From Pseudoluteimonas sp047602125 (GTDB taxonomy: Bacteria > Pseudomonadota > Gammaproteobacteria > Xanthomonadales > Xanthomonadaceae), in assembly GCA_047602125.1 (NCBI GenBank), contig JASGIB010000001.1, positions 2,170,001 to 2,234,000 on the forward strand: a DNA stretch of 64,000 nucleotides. Reading direction: 5' to 3'. Made by a program: the position numbers and the translations under genes. Below are positions 17,745-26,606 of the stretch, one piece after another (position 1 is the stretch's first letter; each line of letters begins with the position of its first letter). Under the pieces are notes generated by a model. That model was not told the DNA's origin. It did not search any database and saw only the letters and a program-made list of their open reading frames with translations.

Positions 17745-18626
17745 TTACCAATCCACGCGCCCGTCGATGACCTGCTGTACTTCGCCGCCGATCCAGACCT
17801 CGCCGTCCTCGTCCACGCGCAGCCGCACCTTGCCGTCGCGGCCGAGTTCGCGGCCCTGGCTGGCGATGTGGCGTCCGTCGCGGCCGGGCAATCTTCCCTG
17901 CCGATGCAAGAGCGCGGCGACCAGGGCGTTCGCGCTGCCGGTGACCGGATCCTCGGGCACGTTGACTGCGTCGCCGGGGCAGAACGCGCGCACGACCATG
18001 TCGTGGCCGTCGTCGTCTTCGAACGCGAAGATCGCGACGCCGGTCGCCTGTGTCGCATTGCTCCAGTCGGCGATAGCGGCGAAATCGGGCCGGAAGGCGC
18101 GCACCCGTTGCGGCGATGCGGCTTCCACCAGCCACCAGTGCGGGCCGTTGTCCCACAGTGCGGCGTGGCCGCCCGGCGCGACCACTGCTTCCAGCCCGGC
18201 GGGAAGCGGGCCGGCGAGGTCGCCGACGAAGCGCGCGCGCGGGCTGCGCACCGCGACGTGGAATCGATCATCGGCGCTGGTGATCTGCACCGGCAGCAGG
18301 CCGGCTTCGCATTGCTGGACGAGGCGGCCTGCGCGCGGCATCGCCAGCCGGTGCGCGACCGCGACCCAGGCCGCGCCGACGCTGGGATGGCCGGCGAACG
18401 GCAATTCGCTGCCCGGGGTGAAGATGCGGATGCGGTAATCGGCGCCGGCGTCGGGCGGCAGCAGGAAGATCGTCTCCGACAGGTTCAGCCATGCGGCCAG
18501 CGCCTGCATCGACGCGGCGTCCATGTCGCCGGCATCGAACACCACGCCGAGCGCATTGCCGGCGCCGGGACGGTCGGCGAACACGTCGCACTGCAGGTAG
18601 CGGCGCGCGGTGTGGGGTGGACGCAT
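17745..18626 (-). CDS. PhzF-family isomerase/epimerase (copy 2)
   Basis: 293 residues, clearly paralogous to the gene downstream (RRYLQCDVFADRPGAGN shared). Catalytic Glu in LSETIFLLPP, PGSELPFAGHPSVGAAW, and PVTGSANALVAALLHRQG. Here the second-lobe motif is the more usual DPVTGSA, whereas copy 1 has EDAASGA. Probably a tandem duplication with divergence of the active site. Divergent from lysAC; the two promoters share about 48 bp. Confidence 0.9.
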   Translation of the reverse strand: MRPPHTARRYLQCDVFADRPGAGNALGVVFDAGDMDAASMQALAAWLNLSETIFLLPPDAGADYRIRIFTPGSELPFAGHPSVGAAWVAVAHRLAMPRAGRLVQQCEAGLLPVQITSADDRFHVAVRSPRARFVGDLAGPLPAGLEAVVAPGGHAALWDNGPHWWLVEAASPQRVRAFRPDFAAIADWSNATQATGVAIFAFEDDDGHDMVVRAFCPGDAVNVPEDPVTGSANALVAALLHRQGRLPGRDGRHIASQGRELGRDGKVRLRVDEDGEVWIGGEVQQVIDGRVDW

Positions 18627-18674
18627 CGACTAGAATCCCCGTTCGCGCCCGATGCCCGGGCAGAACCGCATTCT

Positions 18675-21263
18675 ATGCCGCCCGTCCGTCCCGCCGACGC
18701 TTCCTGGACCGTGCTCAAGTTCGGCGGCACTTCGGTGTCGAAACGCGAGCGCTGGGACGAAATCGGCCGCATTGCCGCCGCGCGCGCCGGCGAAGGCCGC
18801 GTGCTCGTCGTGGTGTCAGCGCTGTCGGGCGTGACCAACGAATTGCAGGCGATTGCGAATGGCGACGACATCGCCGGTCGCATCGCCGCGCTGGTCGAAC
18901 GCCATCGCGCGTTCTGCGCGGAGCTCGGCCTCGATCCCGACATCGCGCTCGGCGAACGCCTGCACGCGCTCGAGGCGCTGCGCGACGACCTGCGTTCGGC
19001 ATCGCGCCCGCTGGCGTGGCAGGCCGAAGTGCTGGCGCAGGGCGAATTGCTGTCGTCCACGCTCGGCGCCGCCTATCTGCGTTCGCGCGGGCTCGACTTC
19101 GGCTGGTGCGATGCGCGCGACTGGCTGCGCGCGCTGGCGATGCCGAACCAGAGCGACTGGGCGCTGCGCCTGTCGGTGAACTGCGCCCACGACGGCGACG
19201 CCGCGCTGCGCGAACGCTTCGCCGCGCAACCGGCGCGGATGCTGCTGACCCAGGGCTTCATCGCCCGCCACGCCGACGGCGGCACCGCGATCCTCGGCCG
19301 CGGCGGTTCCGACACCTCGGCCGCGTACTTCGGCGCGCTGCTCGGCGCGCGCCGGGTCGAGATCTGGACCGACGTGCCCGGCATGTTCAGCGCCAATCCG
19401 CGCGAGGTGCCGGACGCGCGCCTGCTGGCGCGGCTGGATTACGCCGAAGCGCAGGAAATCGCCACCACCGGCGCCAAGGTGCTGCACCCGCGTTCCATCG
19501 CGCCCTGCCGCGACGCCGGCGTGCCGATGGCGATCCTCGACACCTCGAACCCGGAATTGCCGGGCACGCGCATCGACGCCAGCGTCGCCGCGGTGCCGGG
19601 CGTCAAGGCGATCAGCCGCCGCAACGGCATCGTGCTGGTGTCGATGGAAAGCATCGGCATGTGGCAGCAGGTCGGCTTCCTCGCCGACATCTTCGAGCGC
19701 TTCCGCCGCCACGGCCTGTCGGTCGACCTGATCGGTTCGTCCGAAACCAACGTCACCGTCTCGCTCGATCCGTCCGACAACCTGGTCAGCACCGACGTGC
19801 TGGCGAAACTGTCCGAAGACCTGGCCGAAGTGTGCCGGGTGAAGGTGATCGCGCCGTGCGCGGCGATCACCCTCGTGGGCCGCGGCATGCGCTCGCTGCT
19901 GCACCGCCTGTCCGACATCTGGGCCACGTTCGGGCGCGAACGCGTGCACCTGATTTCGCAGTCGTCGAACGACCTCAACCTCACCTTCGTCGTCGACGAA
20001 GCCGATGCCGACGGGCTCGTCCCGCAATTGCACGCGGAACTGATCCGCGGCGGCGCGATGCCGGTGCACGACGCCGGCGTGTTCGGGCCGAGCTGGCGCA
20101 CGCTGCTGCACGGCGCGACGCGGCGCGCGGCGCCGTGGTGGCGCGGGGAGCGCGAACGCCTGCTCGCGCTGGCCGGGCGCGGCACGCCGCGCTACGCCTA
20201 CCACTTGCCGACGGTGCGCGAACGCGCGCGCCAACTCTCGGCCATCGACGCCATCGATCGGCGTTTCTACGCGATCAAGGCGAATCCGCATCCGGCGATC
20301 CTGCGCGCGCTGGTCGCGGAGGGTTTCGGCCTGGAATGCGTGTCGCGCGGCGAACTCGAGCGCGTGTTCGAAACATTGCCCGGCCTTGCCCCGGAACGCG
20401 TGCTGTTCACCCCGAGCTTCGCGCCCATCGACGAATACCGCGCCGCGTTCGAGCGCGGCGCCACCGTCACCGTCGACAACGTCGAATTGCTGAAGCGCTG
20501 GCCGGATGTGTTCCGCGGCCGCGCGCTGTGGCTGCGCATCGACCTCGGCTACGGCGACGGCCACCACGAGAAGGTGAGCACCGGCGGCAAGGAGGCGAAG
20601 TTCGGCCTGCCGGCGCAACGCGTGGACGAATTCGTCGATGTCGCGCGCGCGCTCGGCACCGCCATCACCGGCCTGCACGCGCACCTCGGCAGCGGCATCG
20701 ACAACGGCGGCCACTGGAAGGCGATGCTGGACGAACTCGCCGGCTTCGCGCGCCGCATCGGCAGCGTCGACACCATCGACATCGGCGGCGGGTTGCCGAT
20801 CCCGTACCGCGCCGACGAGGAAGCGTTCGACCTCGACGCCTGGGCCGAAGGCCTGGCCGAGATGAAGCGCCTGCACCCGGCGTTCGCTCTGGCGATCGAG
20901 CCCGGCCGTTTCCTCGTCGCCGAAGCCGGCGTGCTGCTCGCGCGGGCGACGCAGGTCGTGGAAAAGGACGGCGTGCGCCGCGTCGGCCTCGACGCCGGCA
21001 TGAACGCACTGATCCGGCCCGCGCTGTACGAGGCCTGGCACGACATCGCCAACCTGGGTCGCCTCGACGATGGCGACGACGCGATGTTCGACGTGGTCGG
21101 CCCGATCTGCGAATCCAGCGACCTGTTCGGCAAGGATCGCCGCCTGCCGCGCGCGACCGCGCCGGGGGACGTGATCCTGATTGCCGACGCCGGCGCCTAC
21201 GGCTTCAGCATGGCCAGCGAATACAACCTGCGGGCGTTGCCGGCAGAGGACATCCTCGAATGA
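18675..21263 (+). CDS. lysAC: Bifunctional aspartate kinase / diaminopimelate decarboxylase
   Basis: 862 residues. The N-terminal ~460 residues are aspartokinase: VLKFGGTSVSKRERWDE, RGGSDTSAAYFGALLGA, and ACT domains (GMWQQVGFLADIF). The C-terminal ~390 residues are PLP-dependent DAP decarboxylase: PLP Lys near residue 535 in FYAIKANPHP, GLHAHLGSGI, EPGRFLVAEAG, and catalytic Cys near 812 in CESSDLFG. It joins the first and last steps of lysine synthesis from aspartate in one chain, as known in Xanthomonadaceae. A TAGAAT -10-like box lies at 18631. Its stop overlaps murL. Confidence 0.95.
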   Translation: MPPVRPADASWTVLKFGGTSVSKRERWDEIGRIAAARAGEGRVLVVVSALSGVTNELQAIANGDDIAGRIAALVERHRAFCAELGLDPDIALGERLHALEALRDDLRSASRPLAWQAEVLAQGELLSSTLGAAYLRSRGLDFGWCDARDWLRALAMPNQSDWALRLSVNCAHDGDAALRERFAAQPARMLLTQGFIARHADGGTAILGRGGSDTSAAYFGALLGARRVEIWTDVPGMFSANPREVPDARLLARLDYAEAQEIATTGAKVLHPRSIAPCRDAGVPMAILDTSNPELPGTRIDASVAAVPGVKAISRRNGIVLVSMESIGMWQQVGFLADIFERFRRHGLSVDLIGSSETNVTVSLDPSDNLVSTDVLAKLSEDLAEVCRVKVIAPCAAITLVGRGMRSLLHRLSDIWATFGRERVHLISQSSNDLNLTFVVDEADADGLVPQLHAELIRGGAMPVHDAGVFGPSWRTLLHGATRRAAPWWRGERERLLALAGRGTPRYAYHLPTVRERARQLSAIDAIDRRFYAIKANPHPAILRALVAEGFGLECVSRGELERVFETLPGLAPERVLFTPSFAPIDEYRAAFERGATVTVDNVELLKRWPDVFRGRALWLRIDLGYGDGHHEKVSTGGKEAKFGLPAQRVDEFVDVARALGTAITGLHAHLGSGIDNGGHWKAMLDELAGFARRIGSVDTIDIGGGLPIPYRADEEAFDLDAWAEGLAEMKRLHPAFALAIEPGRFLVAEAGVLLARATQVVEKDGVRRVGLDAGMNALIRPALYEAWHDIANLGRLDDGDDAMFDVVGPICESSDLFGKDRRLPRATAPGDVILIADAGAYGFSMASEYNLRALPAEDILE

Positions 21264-22621
21264 CTGACTGGACCTTCGATCGCGACGCGATCCGCGCCTT
21301 CCGCTTCGTGCGCTGCGAGTTCGACGCGCAGACCGGCATCGCGCAACTCGTTTACGCCTTCGACGACGGCCCGGACCTGGTGGAAACCGTGGTCGTGCCG
21401 GGCGCGCCGTTCCGGCTCGACGGCGAACGCGCCGCCGCGGCCGAACGTGCGCTGCGTCTGCTGCACCTCGTCGCCGGCGTCAGCTACTACAAGGCTGCGG
21501 TGCCGCCGGAAATCCGCATCGACGGCTACGCCATCGACGCCGACACCGCCGCATTGCTCGAAGACCTGTACCTGCATGGCCTCGGCGAATTCGCCTATCG
21601 CAACGGCCTCGACCTGCATGGCCGGATCAGGTTTCCGGTGGGCGAGGGCGGTGCCGGCAGCACGCCCGCGCTCGGCCTGCGCGAGCACGCCCTGGTCGCC
21701 ATCGGCGGCGGCAAGGATTCGCTGGTCAGCATCGAGGCGCTGCGCGGGCTCGACGTCGAACAGACGGTGGCGTGGATCGGCGGTTCGCAGCTGATCGCCG
21801 CCTGCGCCGCGCGCACCGGCTTGCCGACGCTCAACATCGGCCGCCAGCTCGCGCCGCAACTGTTCGATTTCAACCGCCAGGGCGCGTGGAACGGCCACAT
21901 CCCGGTGACGGCGGTGAACTCGGCGATCCTGGTGTTCGCCGCGGTGCTGCTCGGCTTCGACCAGGTCGTTTTCTCGAACGAACGTTCGGCCAGCTACGGT
22001 TCGCTGATCCCGGGCACCGGCGAAGTGAACCACCAGTGGTCGAAGGGTTGGGCGTTCGAATCCGCGTTCGGCGACTACGTGCAGCAACGCATCGTCGCGG
22101 ATCTTCGTTATTACTCGCTGTTGCGGCCGCTGAGCGAACTCGCGGTCGCGCGCCAGTTCGCGAAAAGCGATCGCTACGACGCGTGGTTCTCCAGTTGCAA
22201 TCGCAATTTCCACCTGCTCGGCGAACGCCCGGCGGCGCGCTGGTGCGGCGTCTGCCCGAAGTGCCATTTCGTGTTCCTCGCGCTGGCGCCGTTCATGCCC
22301 AAGCCGCGGCTGACCGCGATCTTCGGCCGCAACCTGCTCGACGATCCCGACCAGGCCGCCGGTTACGACGCGCTGCTCGAATACCAGGACCACAAGCCCT
22401 TCGAATGCGTGGGCGAGGGCCGCGAATCGCGCGCGGCGATGGCCGTGCTGGCGCAGCGCCCGGAGTGGCGCGAGGATTTCCTCGTCGAACGCTTCGCGCG
22501 CGAAATCGCCCCGCAACTCGATGCCGCGGAACTGCGCGTCGAGCCCTTGCTCGCGCTCGAAGGCGAACATCGCATCCCGCCCGCGCTGTGGGAACGCCTG
22601 CGTGCGCGCTTCGTCGCCTGA
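21260..22621 (+). CDS. murL: UDP-MurNAc-L-Ala-L-Glu epimerase MurL
   Basis: 453 residues. MurL epimerises the terminal L-Glu of UDP-MurNAc-L-Ala-L-Glu to D-Glu using ATP, in the pathway first described in Xanthomonas oryzae. Visible features: the PP-loop-like ALVAIGGGKDSLVSIEALRG, a conserved VFSNERSASYGSLIPG block, and CGVCPKCHFVFLALAPF. Identification rests on these motifs and on the partner gene murD2 directly downstream. ATG overlaps the lysAC stop by ATGA, so lysine/DAP and D-Glu steps are co-translated. Confidence 0.88.
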   Translation: MTDWTFDRDAIRAFRFVRCEFDAQTGIAQLVYAFDDGPDLVETVVVPGAPFRLDGERAAAAERALRLLHLVAGVSYYKAAVPPEIRIDGYAIDADTAALLEDLYLHGLGEFAYRNGLDLHGRIRFPVGEGGAGSTPALGLREHALVAIGGGKDSLVSIEALRGLDVEQTVAWIGGSQLIAACAARTGLPTLNIGRQLAPQLFDFNRQGAWNGHIPVTAVNSAILVFAAVLLGFDQVVFSNERSASYGSLIPGTGEVNHQWSKGWAFESAFGDYVQQRIVADLRYYSLLRPLSELAVARQFAKSDRYDAWFSSCNRNFHLLGERPAARWCGVCPKCHFVFLALAPFMPKPRLTAIFGRNLLDDPDQAAGYDALLEYQDHKPFECVGEGRESRAAMAVLAQRPEWREDFLVERFAREIAPQLDAAELRVEPLLALEGEHRIPPALWERLRARFVA

Positions 22622-24026
22622 CATCGACTCGCTCGCGGGAAAGCGCGTCGCGCTCTGGGGCTGGGGGCGCGAAGGGCGGGCGGCGTATCGCACGATCCGC
22701 GCACGGCTTCCGCACCAACCGCTGCTGTTGTTCTGCAATGAAACCGAAGCGGCCGATGCGACCGCATTGAACGATCCGCTGCTTGCGGTCGAATGCGAGG
22801 CGATGGGCGAAGCCTTGTCCGCGTTCGATGTCGTCGTCAAGTCGCCCGGGATCAGCCCATGCAAGCCGGAAGCGCTGTTCGCCGCCGAGCGTGGCACGCG
22901 CTTCGTCGGCGGCACCGGATTGTGGTTCGCCGCGCATGCGCATGACGGCACGATGGAACGAACGTTCTGCGTGACCGGCACCAAGGGCAAGAGCACGACC
23001 ACGGCGTTGCTTGCGCACCTGTTGCGCGCGGCGGGCTTGCGCACCGCGCTGGCCGGGAATATCGGCCTCCCCTTGCTCGAACTCGAAGGCGAGCGCGCCG
23101 ATGCCTGGGCGATCGAACTGTCCAGCTACCAGACCCGGGATGTCGCTGAATCCGGCGCGCGGCCGCGCATGGCCATCGTCACCAACGTGCATCCCGAACA
23201 CCTCGACTGGCACGGCGGCGAACGGCGCTACGTCGACGACAAGCTCGCATTGCTGACCGAAGCGAAGCCGCAAGTCGCGGTGTTGAATGGCGAAGATCCG
23301 ACACTCGCCGCGCTCGCGCTTCCCGACAGCGACATCCGCTGGTACGGCGACGCGCGCGGCTGGCATTTGCGCGAGGACGCGCTGCATCGCGGCGAAGAGT
23401 TCGTGATGGATACGTCCGCATTGCCGCTGCCGGGACACCACAACCGCGGCAACCTGTGCGCGGTATTGACCGCGCTGGAAGCCTTCGGGCTGGATGCGGT
23501 TGCGCTCGCGCCGCGGGCGATGTCCTTCAACCCGCTGCCGCACCGGCTGCAGCCGCTGGGCGAACGAGATGGCATCGCCTACGTCGACGATTCCATCAGT
23601 ACCACGCCGCATGCCACGCTCGCGGCGCTGGCCTTGTACGCGAATCGCCCGGTCGCGGTGCTAGTCGGCGGCCACGACCGCGGCCTGCCGTGGGATGGAT
23701 TCGCCGCCGCGATGCGCGTGCGTGCGCCCGTCGCGATCGTGACCCTCGGCCACGGCGTCGTCGGGCAGAACGGCGATCGCGTCCACGCCTTGCTTGCGCC
23801 GCTCGCCGCGCAAGCACGATTCGCGCTGTCGCAGGCGCGCGACCTCGACGAAGCATTGCCGCTGGCGCGCGCCGCGTTGCCGGAGGGCGGCGTGGTGTTG
23901 CTGTCGCCGGGCGCGCCGAGTTTCGGCCTGTATCGCGATTACGTCGCGCGCGGCAGGCGTTTCGCCGAACTCGCCGGCTTCGACCCGGAGGCGATCTGCG
24001 GCATCGCGGGCATGGGCATCGCCTGA
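22602..24026 (+). CDS. murD2: UDP-MurNAc-L-alanine--L-glutamate ligase MurD2
   Basis: 474 residues. Mur ligase fold: N-terminal VALWGWGREGRAAYRTI, ATP loop VTGTKGKSTTTALLAHLL (about 123-140), IELSSYQTRD, central-domain TNVHPEHLDWHG, and C-terminal YVDDSISTTPHATLAAL and PGAPSFGLYRDY. MurD2 adds L-Glu rather than D-Glu to UDP-MurNAc-L-Ala, supplying MurL. GTG at 22602 is used as start because no ATG fits; it overlaps murL by 20 nt. The ligase family is certain; MurD2 rather than MurD is inferred from murL. Confidence 0.85.
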   Translation: MRASSPDIDSLAGKRVALWGWGREGRAAYRTIRARLPHQPLLLFCNETEAADATALNDPLLAVECEAMGEALSAFDVVVKSPGISPCKPEALFAAERGTRFVGGTGLWFAAHAHDGTMERTFCVTGTKGKSTTTALLAHLLRAAGLRTALAGNIGLPLLELEGERADAWAIELSSYQTRDVAESGARPRMAIVTNVHPEHLDWHGGERRYVDDKLALLTEAKPQVAVLNGEDPTLAALALPDSDIRWYGDARGWHLREDALHRGEEFVMDTSALPLPGHHNRGNLCAVLTALEAFGLDAVALAPRAMSFNPLPHRLQPLGERDGIAYVDDSISTTPHATLAALALYANRPVAVLVGGHDRGLPWDGFAAAMRVRAPVAIVTLGHGVVGQNGDRVHALLAPLAAQARFALSQARDLDEALPLARAALPEGGVVLLSPGAPSFGLYRDYVARGRRFAELAGFDPEAICGIAGMGIA

Positions 24027-24084
24027 TTCACGCGGGTTGAACCCGGCCTGCGTAGCGTATCCCCATTCCCCCAAGGACACCGCC

Positions 24085-24879
24085 ATGCGCCGATTCCTGT
24101 TCGCCCTCGGATTGCTGTTCGCCACCATGCCGGTTTTCGCGAAGATGCAGGCGAAGCCGGTGGAATGGACCCTCGACGGCAAGGCCTTCAGCGGCTTCCT
24201 CGTGTACGACGACGCGACGACCACGAAGCGGCCCGGCGTGCTGATGGTGCCGGACTGGAAGGGCGTCGGCGACAACGCCGTGGCCAAGGCCGAACACATC
24301 GCGGGCAGCGATTACGTGGTGCTGCTCGCCGACGTGTACGGCAAGGGCGTGCGCCCGAAGACCGACGCCGAGGCGATGGCGCAGGTCAAGGGACTGTACG
24401 CGGACCGTAATGTACTGCGTGCGCGTGCCAGCAAGGCGCTGGAGGTGCTGCGCACGCAGGCCGCGAATGCGCCCATCGACCTGCGCACGATCGGCGCGGT
24501 CGGTTACTGCTTCGGCGGCGCCACCGTGCTGGAACTCGCGCGCAGCGGCGCCGACCTCGCCGCGGTCGTCACCTTCCATGGCGCGCTCGATACGACCAAG
24601 CCGGCCGTGAAGGGCGATTTCAAGCCGAGCCTCTTGGTGCTGAACGGCGCCGACGACAGTTACGTGGCCAAGGACATCCCGGCGTTCGAGAAGGAAATGA
24701 CCGATGCCGGCGTGGACTGGCAGTTCGTCAACTTCAGCGGCGCGGTGCACTGCTTCGCGCTGCCCGAGGCGCACAACCCGCCGGGTTGCGTCTACGACGA
24801 ACTGGCGATGCGCCGCGGCGAACGGATGATGAAGGTATTCTTCGCCGAACGTTTCGGCTACGCCCTGGCGAAGAAGTAG
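24085..24879 (+). CDS. Exported dienelactone hydrolase-family protein
   Basis: 264 residues with a signal peptide (MRRFLFALGLLFATMPVFAK) and an alpha/beta-hydrolase body: nucleophile Cys in GYCFGGATVLELA, Asp in NGADDSYV, His in SGAVHCFALPEAHN. The Cys-Asp-His triad defines the dienelactone hydrolase family, which opens lactone or ester bonds. Being exported suggests a periplasmic substrate. AAGGACACC precedes the ATG. Confidence 0.85.
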   Translation: MRRFLFALGLLFATMPVFAKMQAKPVEWTLDGKAFSGFLVYDDATTTKRPGVLMVPDWKGVGDNAVAKAEHIAGSDYVVLLADVYGKGVRPKTDAEAMAQVKGLYADRNVLRARASKALEVLRTQAANAPIDLRTIGAVGYCFGGATVLELARSGADLAAVVTFHGALDTTKPAVKGDFKPSLLVLNGADDSYVAKDIPAFEKEMTDAGVDWQFVNFSGAVHCFALPEAHNPPGCVYDELAMRRGERMMKVFFAERFGYALAKK

Positions 24880-24882
24880 CGG

Positions 24883-25881
24883 TCAGCGATCGCGTTCCAC
24901 CGCGTGCAGGGCGAGGCCGCGCAGCGCGGCGGTCGCCTGGTTGTTGGGCAGGCCGTCGAGCGCGCGCGTCGCCGCGGCGGCGAATTCGCGGGCCTTGTCG
25001 CGGCTGTAGTCGAGCCCGCCGGTGGCGCGGATCGCCGCGACCACCACCGGCATCGCGGCCACGTCGCCGTGTTCGACCGCGCCGCGCAGTTTCGCGCGCG
25101 TCGCTTCGTCGCTGTGCGCGATCGCATGGATCAGCGGCAACGTGGCCTTGCCTTCGGCCAGGTCGTCGCCGAGGTTCTTGCCCAGCGCCCCGGCGTCGGC
25201 GGCGTAATCGAGCACGTCGTCGGCGATCTGGAACGCGTAGCCCAGGTTCAGGCCGTAATCGTGCAGCGCGTCGCAGGTCGCTTCGTCCGCGCCAGCGAGC
25301 AACGCACCGAGCCGGGTCGCGGCGGCGAACAGCACCGCGGTCTTGCGTTCGATCACGCGCAGGTATGCGGCTTCGTCGGTATCCGGGTTGCGCACGTGGA
25401 GCAGCTGCAGCACCTCGCCCTCGGCGATGAGGTTGGTGGTGTCGGCGAGGATCTGCATCACTTCCATGCGGTCCAGTTCGACCATCAGCTGGAAGCCGCG
25501 CGAATACAGGAAATCGCCGACCAGCACGCTCGCGGCGTTGCCGAACACCGCGTTGGCGGTGCGGCGGCCGCGGCGCAGGTCGGATTCGTCCACGACGTTG
25601 TCGTGCAGCAGGGTCGCGGTATGGATGAATTCGACCACCGCGGCGAGCTGGTGCGCGTCCGGCCCGCGGTGCCCGAGGGAGCGCGCGGCGAGCAGCAGCA
25701 GCATCGGCCGCAGGCGCTTGCCGCCGGCGCCGACGATGTACTCGGCGACCTGGTTGACCAGGGCCACGTCCGAGGCGAGGCGGCGGCGGATCAGCGCATC
25801 GACCGCGGCCATGTCCTCGCGTGCCAGCGCCTGGATGGCGGGGAGGTCGGGCAGGGTGTGCGGTCCGGCGGTCGAATCCAT
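24883..25881 (-). CDS. ispB: Octaprenyl/polyprenyl diphosphate synthase
   Basis: 332 residues. Trans-prenyltransferase with the first Asp-rich motif LLHDNVVDESDLRRG, the lipid substrate region GGKRLRPMLLLLAA and second Asp-rich motif FQIADDVLDYAAD. It makes the ubiquinone side chain from IPP. The first motif reads DNxxD where DDxxD is usual; see findings. ATG 25881 chosen; TTG two codons upstream is an alternative. Convergent with the dienelactone hydrolase, 3 bp apart. Confidence 0.9.
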   Translation of the reverse strand: MDSTAGPHTLPDLPAIQALAREDMAAVDALIRRRLASDVALVNQVAEYIVGAGGKRLRPMLLLLAARSLGHRGPDAHQLAAVVEFIHTATLLHDNVVDESDLRRGRRTANAVFGNAASVLVGDFLYSRGFQLMVELDRMEVMQILADTTNLIAEGEVLQLLHVRNPDTDEAAYLRVIERKTAVLFAAATRLGALLAGADEATCDALHDYGLNLGYAFQIADDVLDYAADAGALGKNLGDDLAEGKATLPLIHAIAHSDEATRAKLRGAVEHGDVAAMPVVVAAIRATGGLDYSRDKAREFAAAATRALDGLPNNQATAALRGLALHAVERDR

Positions 25882-25975
25882 CGGCAAGCCATTGATGCGA
25901 AAGCGCGATTATGGCGGGTTTCAGGGATTTCCGGCCATCCGTTGCGGTGTCGGCCGGTGTCGCGGGGGCGGCCGC

Positions 25976-25981
25976 TATAAT
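25976..25981 (+). promoter_or_regulatory. -10 box of the ssb promoter
   Basis: A perfect TATAAT 45 nt before the ssb start codon; no good -35 hexamer is visible in the GC-rich upstream sequence. Confidence 0.5.
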
Positions 25982-26026
25982 CGAATGCCTGTCGTCCGAA
26001 CCCGGACGGCACATCAAGGAATGCAT

Positions 26027-26524
26027 ATGGCACGCGGCATCAACAAGGTGATCCTGGTCGGCAACCTCGGCAACGATCCGGACGTGAAGGCGACCCAGGG
26101 CGGCACCACCGTCACGACGATCAGCGTCGCCACCAGCGAGCAGTGGAAGGACAAGCAGACCGGGCAGGCGCAGGAACGCACCGAATGGCATCGGGTGAAG
26201 TTCTTCGGCCGCCTCGCCGAGATCGCCGGCGACTACCTGCGCAAGGGTTCGCAGGTCTACATCGAAGGTTCGCTGCGCACCGACAAGTACACCGACAAGA
26301 ACGGCGTCGAACGCTACAGCACCGACATCATCGCCAACGAGATGCAGATGCTCGGCGGTCGCGGCGAAGGCGGGCAGGGCGGCGGTGGCGGTGGCGGCAA
26401 TTACGAACGCGGATCGCGCCCGGCTCCGGCCCAGCGCCGCGAACCGGCTTCGTCGCGCGCTTCGTCCCCCGCGCCGGCCGCCGGCTTCGACGACGTGCCG
26501 TTCGACGACGACATCCCGTTCTGA
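26027..26524 (+). CDS. ssb: Single-stranded DNA-binding protein
   Basis: 165 residues: an N-terminal OB fold (ARGINKVILVGNLGNDPDVK, WHRVKFFGRLAEIAGDYL, YIEGSLRTDKYTDKNG), a Gly/Pro-rich linker, and the acidic partner-binding tip ending DDIPF. It coats single-stranded DNA in replication and repair. AAGGA stands 6 nt before ATG 26027; an in-frame ATG 6 nt earlier is less well placed. Followed by a terminator. Confidence 0.97.
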   Translation: MARGINKVILVGNLGNDPDVKATQGGTTVTTISVATSEQWKDKQTGQAQERTEWHRVKFFGRLAEIAGDYLRKGSQVYIEGSLRTDKYTDKNGVERYSTDIIANEMQMLGGRGEGGQGGGGGGGNYERGSRPAPAQRREPASSRASSPAPAAGFDDVPFDDDIPF

Positions 26525-26535
26525 GGTCGGTCGAT

Positions 26536-26567
26536 CACGGGGCGGGCTTCGGCCCGCCGTGTTTTTT
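26536..26567 (+). terminator. Rho-independent terminator after ssb
   Basis: GGCGGGC, loop TTCG, GCCCGCC, flanked by CAC/GTG pairing and then TTTTTT, 12 nt past the ssb stop. Confidence 0.88.
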
Positions 26568-26606
26568 CCGGCGGGCGGCGACCCGCGCCAAGACAGGAGT
26601 GGATGC

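Noticed and set aside
18491..22621. A 1376-codon open frame whose first part overlaps lysAC
   Set aside because: Only its last third (from 21260) is real, as murL. The Arg/Ala-rich remainder is the shadow of lysAC, which has full family motifs in another frame.
21260..22621. Reading the murL gene as a nuclease or as a tRNA-thiolation-type PP-loop enzyme
   Set aside because: The PP-loop-like GGGKDS motif alone could suggest this, but the gene order with a Mur ligase and the rest of the sequence fit MurL better.
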